From Microbacterium enclense (GTDB lineage: Bacteria; Actinomycetota; Actinomycetes; Actinomycetales; Microbacteriaceae), in contig NZ_KQ758468.1 of assembly GCF_001456955.1 (NCBI RefSeq), forward strand, positions 434,001-498,000: DNA of 64,000 nt. The letters run 5' to 3'. The position numbers and the translations under genes were made by a program. Every line of letters starts with the position of its first letter. The first letter of the stretch is position 1. Shown here piece after piece: positions 51,019 to 61,140 of this stretch. The notes beneath the pieces were generated by a model. It searched no databases and was not told where the DNA came from. It saw only the letters and a list, made by a program, of their open reading frames with translations.

Positions 51019-52392
51019 TCAGAGTGCGTGCAGGGGCTTGCCGGCGAGGGCCAGGAAGGCCTCGCCGAGCGCCTCGCTCTGGGTGGGGTGCGCATGGACG
51101 AACGGCGCGACGTCTTCGGGGTGCGCCTCCCAGCCCACGGCGAGCTGCGCCTCGGAGATCAACTCTCCGACGCGATCGCCCACGAGATGCGCGCCCACGA
51201 CGGGGCCGTCGATGCGGCGGACGATCTTGACGATGCCCGACGTGCCGATGATCTCGCTGCGGCCGTTGCCGGCCAGGTTGTATTCGTATGCCTTGACGGC
51301 CTCGGATCCATAACGATCCTGCGCCTGCGCTTCGGTGAGCCCCACGGAGGCCACTTCCGGGTGCGAGTAGGCGACGCGCGGGACGTCGACGTCGGGCACG
51401 AGCACGGGCGACAGACCCGCGATCTCTTCGGCGACGAAGATGCCCTGCTGGAATCCGCGGTGGGCGAGCTGCAGACCGGGGACGATGTCGCCCACGGCCC
51501 AGACGTGCGCGGCGGCGGTGCGCAGTCGCTCGTCGGTCTGCACGAAGCCGCGGTCGAGCACGACCCCCGCCTCCTCGTATCCGAGGCCCGCGGTCGCAGG
51601 CCCGCGGCCGACGGCGACGAGGACGTAGTCGGCCGACAGCTCGGACCCGTCGTCGAGCGTGACCGTCGCGGCATCCGCCGTCTGCGTCAGCGAGGCGAAT
51701 CGTCGGCCCAGCTGGAACGCGATGCCGCGCTTGCGGAAGGCCCGCTCCAGAGCCTTGCTGGACGAGGCGTCTTCGGCGGGGAGCAGATGCGGCAGGGCCT
51801 CGACGATCGTGACGTCGACGCCGAACGATCGCCACACGCTCGCGAACTCGACGCCGATGACGCCGCCGCCGAGCACGATGACACGCTCCGGGATGACGTC
51901 GAGATCGAGGGCCTGCTCGCTGGTGAGCACGCGACCACCAATCTCCAGGCCCGGCAGGCTCCGGCTGTAGGAGCCGGTGGCGAGGATGACGTCGGCGCCG
52001 CGGTACAGGTCGTCTCCGACGCGCACGGCGGGCCCGGTCTCGAGCGCGCCCTCACCCGAGACGACACGGATGCCGCGGGCGGAGATCAGCCCCTCGAGGC
52101 CTTTGTACTTCTTCGCGACGATGCCCTCGCGGTAGGCGCGCACGCGCGCCGGGTCGATGCCCCCGAGGGTCACGTTCACGCCGATGTCAGCGGCCGAGCG
52201 GGCGGCGTCGGCGACCTCGCCGGCGTGCAGCAGGGCCTTGGTGGGGATGCACCCGCGATGCAGGCACGTGCCGCCGAGCTTGTCCTTCTCGACGAGGACG
52301 ACGTCCTTCCCGAGCTCGGCGAGACGCAGAGCGGCCGCGTAGCCGCCGCTTCCGCCGCCCAGGACGACGACGTCGGCCGTGTACTCGGTCAT
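51019..52392 (-). CDS. lpdA: Dihydrolipoyl dehydrogenase (E3)
   Basis: 457 aa. FAD-binding GGGSGGYAAA at 11-20, the redox disulfide GGTCLHRGC (Cys40/45 region), NAD-binding VLGGGVIGVEFASVW, and the C-terminal His-Glu dyad HAHPTQSEA. ATG overlaps the pepA stop (ATGA). Reoxidises lipoyl groups for E2 encoded downstream. Confidence 0.96.
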   Translation of the reverse strand: MTEYTADVVVLGGGSGGYAAALRLAELGKDVVLVEKDKLGGTCLHRGCIPTKALLHAGEVADAARSAADIGVNVTLGGIDPARVRAYREGIVAKKYKGLEGLISARGIRVVSGEGALETGPAVRVGDDLYRGADVILATGSYSRSLPGLEIGGRVLTSEQALDLDVIPERVIVLGGGVIGVEFASVWRSFGVDVTIVEALPHLLPAEDASSSKALERAFRKRGIAFQLGRRFASLTQTADAATVTLDDGSELSADYVLVAVGRGPATAGLGYEEAGVVLDRGFVQTDERLRTAAAHVWAVGDIVPGLQLAHRGFQQGIFVAEEIAGLSPVLVPDVDVPRVAYSHPEVASVGLTEAQAQDRYGSEAVKAYEYNLAGNGRSEIIGTSGIVKIVRRIDGPVVGAHLVGDRVGELISEAQLAVGWEAHPEDVAPFVHAHPTQSEALGEAFLALAGKPLHAL

Positions 52393-53855
52393 CGCGCGGC
52401 CTCCGCGGCGAGCAACTCGACGAGTGAGCGCACCGTCGCGCCGGTCACGCCCTTGTCGGTGTACCCGAACGGCGCGGACTTGTTCATGCCGACGCCGGCG
52501 ATGTCGAGGTGCACCCACGGGATGCGGGCGGCGTCGGCGTCTTCCGAGACGCGCCCGACGAAGTGCCGCAGGAAGAGTCCGGCGAACAGCGAACCACCGG
52601 CCGGGTCGCCGATCTTCGCGTTCTGCAGATCGGCGATGGGGGAGTCGAGGTCGTCGACCATGTGGTCGGGCAGCGGGAGCTGCCACGCGAGCTCGGCCGC
52701 ACGGCCCGCCGCGGCCAGGTACGCCGCGACCGCGGCGTCGTCCCCCATGACGCCGGTGTGGCGGTTGCCCAGGGCGACGGTGATGGCGCCGGTGAGCGTG
52801 GCGACGTCGACGATGAGGTCGGGCTTCTCACGGCTCGCGGCGGCCAGGCCGTCGGCGAGTACGAGGCGCCCCTCGGCGTCGGTGTTGAGCACCTCGACCG
52901 TGGTGCCGTCGAGCGTACGCAGCACGTCGCCCGGGCGGGTGGCCCGACCCGACGGCATGTTGTCGGCGATGCAGAGCCAGGCGCTGAGCCGCACCGGAAG
53001 CTGCATCTCGGCCGCGGCCTTCAACACCGCGAGCACCGTCGCCGCGCCGCACATGTCGTACTTCATACCGACCATGGATGCGGCTGGTTTGAGCGAGAGG
53101 CCACCGGTGTCGAACGTGATGCCCTTGCCGACGAGCGCAACGTGACGCACGGCATCGGCGGGGGAGTAGTCGAGTCGAACGAGACGGGGCGGGCGGTCCG
53201 AGCCCTGTCCCACACCCAGGATGCCGCCGTAGCCGCCGTCGCGCAGGGCGGCCTCGTCGAGCACCTCGACGTCGACGGGCAGCCCCTCCACCGCCTTCAC
53301 GGCGGCGTCGGCGAAGTCGGCGGGTCCGAGCCACTCGGCCGGGGTGGTCACGAGGTCTTTCACCAGCGCCACGGCGCCGGCGATGGCCGCCACGGCCGCG
53401 GTGTCGGCCTCCGACGGCTCAGCGGAGGCGGCCACGCTTACACGGGCGGCGCGCGCCTTGGGCGACTTCTTCTTGTAGTCGGCGAAGCGGTAGCCGCCGA
53501 GGGCCGCGCCCTCGGCGATCGGACGCCACGGGGCGTCGACGAGCGACTCGACCGCCACGTGCGCGAAACCGGTCAGCTGACGGAGGCCCACGCCCGCGGC
53601 ATCCCGCAGGGCGGCTTCGCCCGGGTCGGTGCCCGCACCCGCGACGGCGAGCGGCGTCTGCACGCCCGGAACATGCACGCGCTGGAACGAACCAGTCGCT
53701 CCGGTGAAGCCGACGGCCGTCAGCGCGGCGCCGAGGCCGTCCCATCCATCGGGGTCGGGCGCCCCCTCCGAGAGGGTCGGGACGATCAGCAGGATCGCAT
53801 CGGCGTCGGACTCGCGTACGGGGGCGTCGGTGTACGCCACAGAGGGGAAGGGCAT
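52389..53855 (-). CDS. pepA: Leucyl aminopeptidase (M17)
   Basis: 488 aa from the ATG 8 nt after AGGA; an ATG three codons upstream has no usable spacing. The two-metal site is intact: GKGITFDTGGLSLKP (Lys, Asp), MKYDMCGAA, and NTDAEGRLVLADGL, the family signature. Cytoplasmic peptidase. Operon with lpdA by ATGA overlap. Confidence 0.95.
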   Translation of the reverse strand: MPFPSVAYTDAPVRESDADAILLIVPTLSEGAPDPDGWDGLGAALTAVGFTGATGSFQRVHVPGVQTPLAVAGAGTDPGEAALRDAAGVGLRQLTGFAHVAVESLVDAPWRPIAEGAALGGYRFADYKKKSPKARAARVSVAASAEPSEADTAAVAAIAGAVALVKDLVTTPAEWLGPADFADAAVKAVEGLPVDVEVLDEAALRDGGYGGILGVGQGSDRPPRLVRLDYSPADAVRHVALVGKGITFDTGGLSLKPAASMVGMKYDMCGAATVLAVLKAAAEMQLPVRLSAWLCIADNMPSGRATRPGDVLRTLDGTTVEVLNTDAEGRLVLADGLAAASREKPDLIVDVATLTGAITVALGNRHTGVMGDDAAVAAYLAAAGRAAELAWQLPLPDHMVDDLDSPIADLQNAKIGDPAGGSLFAGLFLRHFVGRVSEDADAARIPWVHLDIAGVGMNKSAPFGYTDKGVTGATVRSLVELLAAEAAR

Positions 53856-53939
53856 GGCATCCATCCTAGGTTCGGGTGTGTTCGCTAGCAGCGGGACGCA
53901 CCGCGACCGACGATCCGGCAGCGCTCGTAGAGTGGAGGT

Positions 53940-54866
53940 ATGCCCGCATCCGCCCCGCTGTACGACCGTGCCCCCGCGGCGCCGCCCGTGCCGTCGGGCC
54001 TGCCCCTGGTGATCTCGCTCACCGGGTTCACCGACGCCGGCGGCGCGGTGACGCGCCTGGTCGAGTACTTCCGCAACGATCTCGCCCCGAACCCGCTCGT
54101 GGTGTTCGACAACGACGTCCTGCTCGACTATCGGGCTCGGCGACCGCTCATCACCTTCGTCGAAGACCACCTCACCGACTACCGTCCCGCGCGCCTCGAG
54201 CTCTCGCTGGCGCACGACTCGCTGGGTGCGCCATTCCTCCTGCTCGCCGGTTACGAGCCCGACTTCCTCTGGGAGGCGTTCGCCGAGGCGGTGCTCGAAC
54301 TCGCGGCCGGACTCCAGGTCTCGTCGATCACGTGGGTGCACGCCATCCCCATGCCGGTGCCGCACACCCGCCCCATCGGCACGACCGTCAGCGGCACGCG
54401 CGCCGACCTCGCCGAGGCGCACTCGGTGTGGCGTCCGCACACCCAGGTGCCCTCGACGGCGGGCCACCTGCTCGAATACCGCTTCGCCGAGGCCGGCGCG
54501 AAGGTCGCGGGTTTCGCCCTGCTCGTGCCCCATTACCTCGGCGACACCGAGTACCCGGCGGCCGCCCTCGCGGCGCTCGACAGTCTCACCGTCGCCACCG
54601 GTCTGGTCTTCTCGGGCGAGGTCCTGCGCGAGGAGAACCGCGAGTTCCTCGCGAAGGTCACCGAGCAGGTCGAGGCGAGCGACGACCTCACGCGCATGCT
54701 CGAAAACCTCGAGGAGCGCTACGACGCCTACATGGCCGGCTCCACCCAGGCGACGCCGATCATCCACACCGGCGACCTGCCCAGCGCCGACGAGCTCGCC
54801 GCCGAGCTGGAGCGCTTCCTCGCCTCGCGCCCCGGCGACGACGACCGCCGCGGCAAACTCGGCTGA
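53940..54866 (+). CDS. PAC2 family protein (proteasome assembly chaperone-like), copy 1
   Basis: 308 aa. PLVISLTGFTDAGGAVTRLV at about 22-41, VHAIPMPVPHTRPIG and VPHYLGDTEYPAAALA are PAC2 landmarks. The C-terminal 60 residues are charged and helical (EASDDLTRMLENLEERYDAY). Archaeal and eukaryotic relatives assist proteasome assembly, but the bacterial role is unknown. Divergent from pepA. A second paralogue lies 2.5 kb to the right. Confidence 0.9.
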   Translation: MPASAPLYDRAPAAPPVPSGLPLVISLTGFTDAGGAVTRLVEYFRNDLAPNPLVVFDNDVLLDYRARRPLITFVEDHLTDYRPARLELSLAHDSLGAPFLLLAGYEPDFLWEAFAEAVLELAAGLQVSSITWVHAIPMPVPHTRPIGTTVSGTRADLAEAHSVWRPHTQVPSTAGHLLEYRFAEAGAKVAGFALLVPHYLGDTEYPAAALAALDSLTVATGLVFSGEVLREENREFLAKVTEQVEASDDLTRMLENLEERYDAYMAGSTQATPIIHTGDLPSADELAAELERFLASRPGDDDRRGKLG

Positions 54867-54903
54867 GCGATCCTGCGCCCATCGGCGGCCACCGGAAGAA
54901 CGT

Positions 54904-54927
54904 CGGATGCCGGGGCCACGGCATCCG
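54904..54927 (+). terminator. GGATGCC/GGCATCC hairpin after PAC2 copy 1
   Basis: CGGATGCC (54904-54911) pairs with GGCATCCG (54920-54927) over an 8-nt loop. It begins 38 nt after the PAC2 stop. No T tract. Confidence 0.5.
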
Positions 54928-54979
54928 GGGAATGCGCGGCGGTCCCGCGACGTTGTCTACGCATAGATCCCCGGTCCGC

Positions 54980-55071
54980 GTCAAGTCCCGGTCCGAGGAT
55001 GTGAGACAATGAAGAACCTGACCCGTTGTCAACCGGTCCAGGAGCCCCCGCTCCTCGGATCGGGACTTGAC
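54980..55071 (+). promoter_or_regulatory. Leader of sigA with a 20-bp long-range stem
   Basis: GTCAAGTCCCGGTCCGAGGA (54980-54999) pairs with 55052-55071 (one G-U pair). The 52-nt loop carries an inner AGGAGC/GCTCCT hairpin. It ends 68 nt before the sigA start. A short ATG frame begins in it at 55009 and runs into sigA out of frame. A leader that switches between folded and open states is conceivable. Confidence 0.5.
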
Positions 55072-55139
55072 AAGGGTCTTACTAGTGTCCGAGAACGACC
55101 GGCGGCCGTGCAACGTACGTTCCCGGTGAAAGGCGAAAC

Positions 55140-56455
<1,316 letters not shown>

Positions 56456-56459
<4 letters not shown>

Positions 56460-57154
56460 GCGGCGAGGCCAACGCCGGCAAGGCGCTCACCCGTACCGTC
56501 GAGGGCACCTCGTACGCTCGCATCCCGATCCGCACGCGGGTCGTCATGCCGGGCGACGATCTCGACGCATTCATCCTCGAGTACGCGAAGGATGCCGTGC
56601 AGCCGGGCGACCTGCTGTTCGTCACCGAGAAGATCGTGGCGATCACGCAGGGCCGTTCGTACAAACTCGACGCGATCAAGCCGCGCAAGCTCGCGCTGTT
56701 CCTGTCGAAGTACGTCACCCGCACGCCGTACGGCATCGGTCTCGGCATGCCCGAGACGATGGAGATGGCGCTGCGCGAGTGCGGCACGCCCCGCATCCTG
56801 GTCGCCGCGGCAGTCTCGGCGGTGACCAAGGCGCTGGGCCGCAAGGGCGACTTCTACCGCATCGCCGGCGACAAGGCCCGCGCGATCGACGGCCCCACCA
56901 GCGGCACGATCCCGCCGTACAACCAGGCCGTCGTGCTCGGCCCGGAGCGTCCCCGCGAAGTCGCCGCGCGCCTCAAGAAGCTGCTCGGCGGCGACCTGCA
57001 GGTGGCCGTTGTCGACATCAACGATCTCGGCGGCAACATCCTCGGCTCGACGATGGACAAGGCCGGCGAGAAGCGCCTCGTCGCCATCCTGAAAGACAAC
57101 CCGCTCGGCCAGGGCCACGAGTCGACGCCGCTCGGCATCGTCCGCCACGGCTGA
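56456..57154 (+). CDS. Coenzyme F420-0:L-glutamate ligase-like protein (CofE family)
   Basis: 232 aa; ATG overlaps the sigA stop (ATGA). [20 protein letters not shown], then [17 protein letters not shown] at about 55-72, and [15 protein letters not shown] are CofE/FbiB-type glutamyl-ligase blocks. Whether this organism makes F420 is not shown here. Relatives in species without F420 suggest other glutamylation substrates. The coupling with sigA is unusual enough to note. Confidence 0.8.
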
Positions 57155-57163
57155 CACCATCAC

Positions 57164-57202
57164 GCTCGAGGCCCGCCCCCTTCGCGGGGGCGGCCCTCGA
57201 GC
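57164..57202 (+). terminator. 17-bp hairpin terminator (one mismatch)
   Basis: GCTCGAGGCCCGCCCCC (57164-57180) pairs with 57186-57202, loop TTCGC, then ATTTCC. It ends the sigA operon. From 57203 to 57410 I see no gene. Confidence 0.75.
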
Positions 57203-57410
57203 ATTTCCGGATGCCGGAGCTCAGGCCCCGGCCGCCACGAGCCCGCGCCGCGTCGGCGCGCGGTAGGTCGCGCGCATCGGACTCGCGACCTTCGGTGTCG
57301 AACCTGCTGAGCACCGCGCGACACTCCGTGCTCGGGTCCACGCAGGATCCTCGACCGGGTTGGCGGCCAGAGCGCCGGCACAGCAGCCGACAGGGCGTCG
57401 AGGTGGGACG

Positions 57411-58277
57411 TCAGCGACGAGGCGGGTCGTCGCGACCGGGCTTGGCCGGGCCCTCGCCGCCACGACGCAGGTACCGCTCGAACTCCTGCGCGATGGCGTC
57501 GCCCGACGCCTCGGGGGAGTCCCAGGTGTCTCGCGTCTGCTCGAGCTGACGGATGTAGTCGCTCATCTCCTCGTCGTCGGCCGCAGCGGCGTCGATAGAC
57601 GCCTCCCACTGCCGCGACTCCGCCTCGAGGTCGCCGCGCGGCACGGTGATGCCGGTGATCGATTCGAGCCGTTCCAGCAACGCGAGAGTCGCCTTCGGTG
57701 ACGGCGTGTGACCGGCGACGTAGTGCGGCACGCTCGCCCACAGACTCGCGGTGGGGATGCCCACCTGTTCGGACGCGTGACCGATGGCGCTCAGGATGCC
57801 GACGGGTCCCTCGTAAAGGCTCCGCTCGAGCCCGAGCGACTGACGGACGGCCTCGTTGTCGCTGCCGGCGAAGACGGAGATGGGGCGGGTGTGCGGCACG
57901 TCCGACATCATCGACCCGAGGGCGACGAACCCCGTGACGTCTTCGCGGAGCGCGACGTCGATGAACTCGGCCGCGAACGCCTGCCAGGCCCGGGCGGGCT
58001 CCACTCCCACGAGCAACCAGATCTCGGCGTCGTCGGAACGGGCGACCGGGCGCAGCAGCGTGGCTTCGGGCCAGGTGAGGGTGCGCCGACCCTCGGCATC
58101 CAGTCCGATCTGGGGCCGCGTGTACTGGTAGTCGAAGTAGAGCTCGGGGTCGACCGTGTGGACGACCTCGTACTCCACGTCGGCGCGCAGCAACGACGCT
58201 GCCGCCGACGCGGCCTCTCCGGCGTCGTTCCAGCCGTCGAAAGCGGCGACGATGATCCGGCGACCCAGTGCGTCCAC
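57411..58277 (-). CDS. PAC2 family protein, copy 2
   Basis: 288 aa from GTG with a strong AGAGGAGGTTGC leader. RRIIVAAFDGWNDAGEAASA, then GSMMSDVPHTRPISVFAGS and ASVPHYVAGHTPSPKATLAL define the PAC2 family. C-terminal charged helices (EEMSDYIRQLEQTRD) end in a Gly/Arg/Pro-rich tail. Its proximity to TrmI, PafBC and Tat recalls the actinobacterial proteasome (mpa/paf) neighbourhood, but no prcBA or pafA is in view. Confidence 0.92.
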   Translation of the reverse strand: MDALGRRIIVAAFDGWNDAGEAASAAASLLRADVEYEVVHTVDPELYFDYQYTRPQIGLDAEGRRTLTWPEATLLRPVARSDDAEIWLLVGVEPARAWQAFAAEFIDVALREDVTGFVALGSMMSDVPHTRPISVFAGSDNEAVRQSLGLERSLYEGPVGILSAIGHASEQVGIPTASLWASVPHYVAGHTPSPKATLALLERLESITGITVPRGDLEAESRQWEASIDAAAADDEEMSDYIRQLEQTRDTWDSPEASGDAIAQEFERYLRRGGEGPAKPGRDDPPRR

Positions 58278-58376
58278 GCAACCTCCTCTGCCCCGTCGGG
58301 GCTGGCTTCCAGAATAGGCGCACGCGCGAGCCGGGGGCCGGACGGCGACGCCGCCCGCCCTCGATACGATGGAACG

Positions 58377-59075
58377 ATGACTTCTCCGGCCCCCGCCGCG
58401 GTCCTGTGGGACATGGACGGCACGCTCGTCGACACCGAGCCCTACTGGATGGCCGCCGAGACCCCGTTGGTCGAACGCTTCGGCGGCACGTGGACGCACG
58501 AACAGGCCCTCGGCATGGTGGGGCTCGCCCTCGAGGACTCCGCGCGACTGCTGCAGAACGCGGGCGTCCCGTGGGGTGTCGACGACATCATCGCCTACCT
58601 GACCGACGAGGTGCTGCGCCAGCTCGCCACCACCGGTGTGCCGTTCCGGCCCGGAGCGCGTGAGCTGCTGGCCGACCTGAAGGCCAACGGGGTCAAGACG
58701 GCGCTGGTGACGATGTCGATGCGGCGCATGGCGCTCTCGGTCGTCGACCTGATCGATTTCGCGGCCTTCGACGTCGTCGTCGCCGGCGACGACGTCGAGC
58801 GCCCGAAGCCCCATCCCGACCCGTACCTGCAGGCCGCGACCCTTCTCGGCGTCGACATCCGCGACACCGTCGCCGTCGAAGACAGCCCCAACGGCCTGCG
58901 CTCGGCCCTCGCCAGCGGCGCGGTGTCGCTCGGGGTGCCGCTGATGGTGTCGCTCGACGGCGTCGGCGCGCACGCCCTCTGGCCGAGCCTCGCCGGCCGC
59001 ACGACCGCCGACCTGCGCGACCTGCACGCCGCGCACGTGCTGACCCGCCCCACCGAAACGCGAGTGAACCGATGA
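58377..59075 (+). CDS. HAD-superfamily phosphatase (beta-phosphoglucomutase type)
   Basis: 232 aa. Motif I LWDMDGTLVDTE (nucleophile Asp at 12), motif II LVTMSM, and motif III/IV RPKPHPDPYL plus AVEDSPNGLRSA are all present. Cap C1 type. Substrate unknown. The stop overlaps the TrmI start (ATGA), and the gene is divergent from PAC2 copy 2. Confidence 0.92.
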   Translation: MTSPAPAAVLWDMDGTLVDTEPYWMAAETPLVERFGGTWTHEQALGMVGLALEDSARLLQNAGVPWGVDDIIAYLTDEVLRQLATTGVPFRPGARELLADLKANGVKTALVTMSMRRMALSVVDLIDFAAFDVVVAGDDVERPKPHPDPYLQAATLLGVDIRDTVAVEDSPNGLRSALASGAVSLGVPLMVSLDGVGAHALWPSLAGRTTADLRDLHAAHVLTRPTETRVNR

Positions 59076-60091
59076 GCGAGACCCCCCACCTGAGCGGCCC
59101 TTTCCGGGTCGGCGACCGGGTGCAGCTGACCGGCCCCAAGGGCCGCATGCACACCATCACCCTGCGCGATCAGGGAGAACTGCACACCCACAACGGCGTG
59201 CTCAAGCACGAGCTCCTCGTCGGCCAGCCCGACGGCAGCGTCGTCACCAACAGCTCCGGTCACGAGTACCTGGCCGTGCGCCCCCTGCTGCGCGATTTCG
59301 TCATGTCGATGCCCCGCGGCGCCGCCATCGTCTATCCGAAGGACGCGGCCCAGATCCTCGCGCAGGCCGACATCTTCCCCGGTGCGACGGTCGTCGAAGC
59401 GGGCGTCGGCTCGGGCGCGCTGTCGCTGTGGCTCCTGCGCGCCATCGGCCCCGCCGGTCGTCTGCTGTCGTTCGAGCGCCGCGAGGAATTCGCCGACGTC
59501 GCCCGCGCGAACGTCGAGACCTTCCACGGCGAGCTGCCCGCCACATGGCAGGTGATCGTGGGCGATCTCGTCGAGAGCCTCCCGAATGCCGTCGCCGCGG
59601 CATCCGTCGACCGCATCGTGCTCGACATGCTCGCGCCCTGGGAGTGCATCGACGCCGCCGCCGACGCACTGACCCCCGGCGGCGTGGTGCTCTGCTACAT
59701 CGCCACCGCGACCCAGCTCAGCCGCGTGGCCGAGTACATCCGCGCCACCGGCCTGTTCACCGAACCGGATGCCAGCGAGACGATGGTGCGCGGATGGCAC
59801 GTCGAGGGCCTCGCGGTGCGCCCCGACCACCGCATGGTCGCGCACACCGGCTTCCTCATCACCGCGCGCCGCCTGGCGCCCGGAGCCGTCCCGCCCGAGG
59901 TCAAGCGCCGCGCGTCGAAGTCCAGCTACGGAGACCACGACGTGGAGCTGTGGACGCCGGGGGCCGTCGGCGATCGCGAGATCACCGACAAGAACCTCCG
60001 CAAGCGCGTGCGCGAGGCGCAGAAGTCCGCCGACGGGGTGCGGCAGTCCGTCGCGGGTGCCGCGTCGGGGGAGCCGGGTCCGACCGCCTAA
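59072..60091 (+). CDS. trmI: tRNA (adenine-N1)-methyltransferase (m1A58)
   Basis: 339 aa. N-terminal barrel with YPKDAAQILAQADIFPGATV (about 87-107), then SAM-binding VEAGVGSGALSLWLLRAIGP and LDMLAPWECI. ATGA overlap with the HAD gene. Methylates A58 in the T loop of tRNAs. The C-terminal 30 residues are basic. The following genes form the conserved actinobacterial order to PafBC and Tat. Confidence 0.94.
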   Translation: MSETPHLSGPFRVGDRVQLTGPKGRMHTITLRDQGELHTHNGVLKHELLVGQPDGSVVTNSSGHEYLAVRPLLRDFVMSMPRGAAIVYPKDAAQILAQADIFPGATVVEAGVGSGALSLWLLRAIGPAGRLLSFERREEFADVARANVETFHGELPATWQVIVGDLVESLPNAVAAASVDRIVLDMLAPWECIDAAADALTPGGVVLCYIATATQLSRVAEYIRATGLFTEPDASETMVRGWHVEGLAVRPDHRMVAHTGFLITARRLAPGAVPPEVKRRASKSSYGDHDVELWTPGAVGDREITDKNLRKRVREAQKSADGVRQSVAGAASGEPGPTA

Positions 60092-60100
60092 ACTGTTCCG

Positions 60101-61048
60101 GTGCGCAGACTTCCCGCTCTCGTGGCCGTGACCGCTCTGGCCGGATTCGGCCTCGTAGGGTGCTCGGCATCCGCTGCTTCGTCGTGCCCGACGCCGACCG
60201 ACGACGCGATCGCGTCGGTCGTCGACGCGCCTGGTGAGGTCGGAACGCTGCCCACCGTCTCGGTACGGTCTCCGTTCGTGCCGTCGGCCGCGGGCACCGC
60301 GACCCTCATCGAGGGCGACGGCCCGCGCATCACCACCGAGTCGCAACTGGCCCTGGTCGACGTGACCGTGTTCGACGCCGCATCGGGCGAAGAACTGGTC
60401 GCCACGCCCTACAACGCCGACGTCGCCACCGCGACGCCGCTGCCCCGCCTCACCCAGGCGGTCCCGTCGCTCGCGCCGCTGATGCAGTGCGTGGCCGAGG
60501 GCTCCCGCGTCGCCGTCGCCATCCCCGGCGACGATCTCGGCGCGCAGGGCGCGCAGGCTCTCGGCGTCGCCGAGGGCGATGGCGCGGTCTTCGTGTTCGA
60601 CGTGCGCAAGGTCTTCCTCCCCGCCGCCGACGGTGCCGACCAGTACAACGCCGACTCCGGCATGCCGTCGGTCGTCCGCGCACCCGACGGGCAGCCCGGC
60701 GTCGTCATCCCGGCCGGCGACGCCCCGACCGAGGCGCGTTCGCAGACCATCAAGAAGGGCGACGGAGCCACGCTCACCGCCGACTCCTCCGTGGTGATCC
60801 ACGTGCAGGGCATCGCCTGGGGCGCCGAGACGACCTTCGCCTCGACGTGGAAGAACGGCGCGCCCGGCCAGGCCAAGGTCTCGGTACTGCCGCCGGCGAT
60901 GGCGTCGGCCCTCGAGGGGCAGACCGTCGGGTCGCAGGTGCTGATCGTCGTTCCGGCCGACCAGACCGAGCAGGACCAGCAGATCCTGCAGGCCCCCGCC
61001 GACAAGGCGCTGGTGTACGTCGTCGACATCCTCGGCACCGTCGGCTGA
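60101..61048 (+). CDS. FKBP-type peptidyl-prolyl isomerase lipoprotein
   Basis: 315 aa from GTG 9 nt after trmI. Lipobox VGCSAS (Cys at about 21) makes it an exported lipoprotein. The C-terminal half (about 205-312) has the FKBP pattern: SSVVIHVQGIAW, FASTWKNGAPGQAKVSVL, and LEGQTVGSQVLIVVPADQ. Some active-site aromatics are changed, so isomerase activity is likely but not certain. It may help fold exported proteins. Confidence 0.9.
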   Translation: MRRLPALVAVTALAGFGLVGCSASAASSCPTPTDDAIASVVDAPGEVGTLPTVSVRSPFVPSAAGTATLIEGDGPRITTESQLALVDVTVFDAASGEELVATPYNADVATATPLPRLTQAVPSLAPLMQCVAEGSRVAVAIPGDDLGAQGAQALGVAEGDGAVFVFDVRKVFLPAADGADQYNADSGMPSVVRAPDGQPGVVIPAGDAPTEARSQTIKKGDGATLTADSSVVIHVQGIAWGAETTFASTWKNGAPGQAKVSVLPPAMASALEGQTVGSQVLIVVPADQTEQDQQILQAPADKALVYVVDILGTVG

Positions 61049-61140
61049 CGCCGGCCGGCTCCTCGCCCGTGGTGGTCGCGACGCGCCCGCCCGTGTGGCC
61101 GGACCGCGGCGCTGTTGGTCGCGACGCCTAGGATGGGCGG

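Noticed and set aside
48991..53145. 1384-codon plus-strand frame opposite sucB-lpdA-pepA
   Set aside because: It lies entirely antisense to three clear enzymes; long shadow frames are common in DNA this rich in GC.
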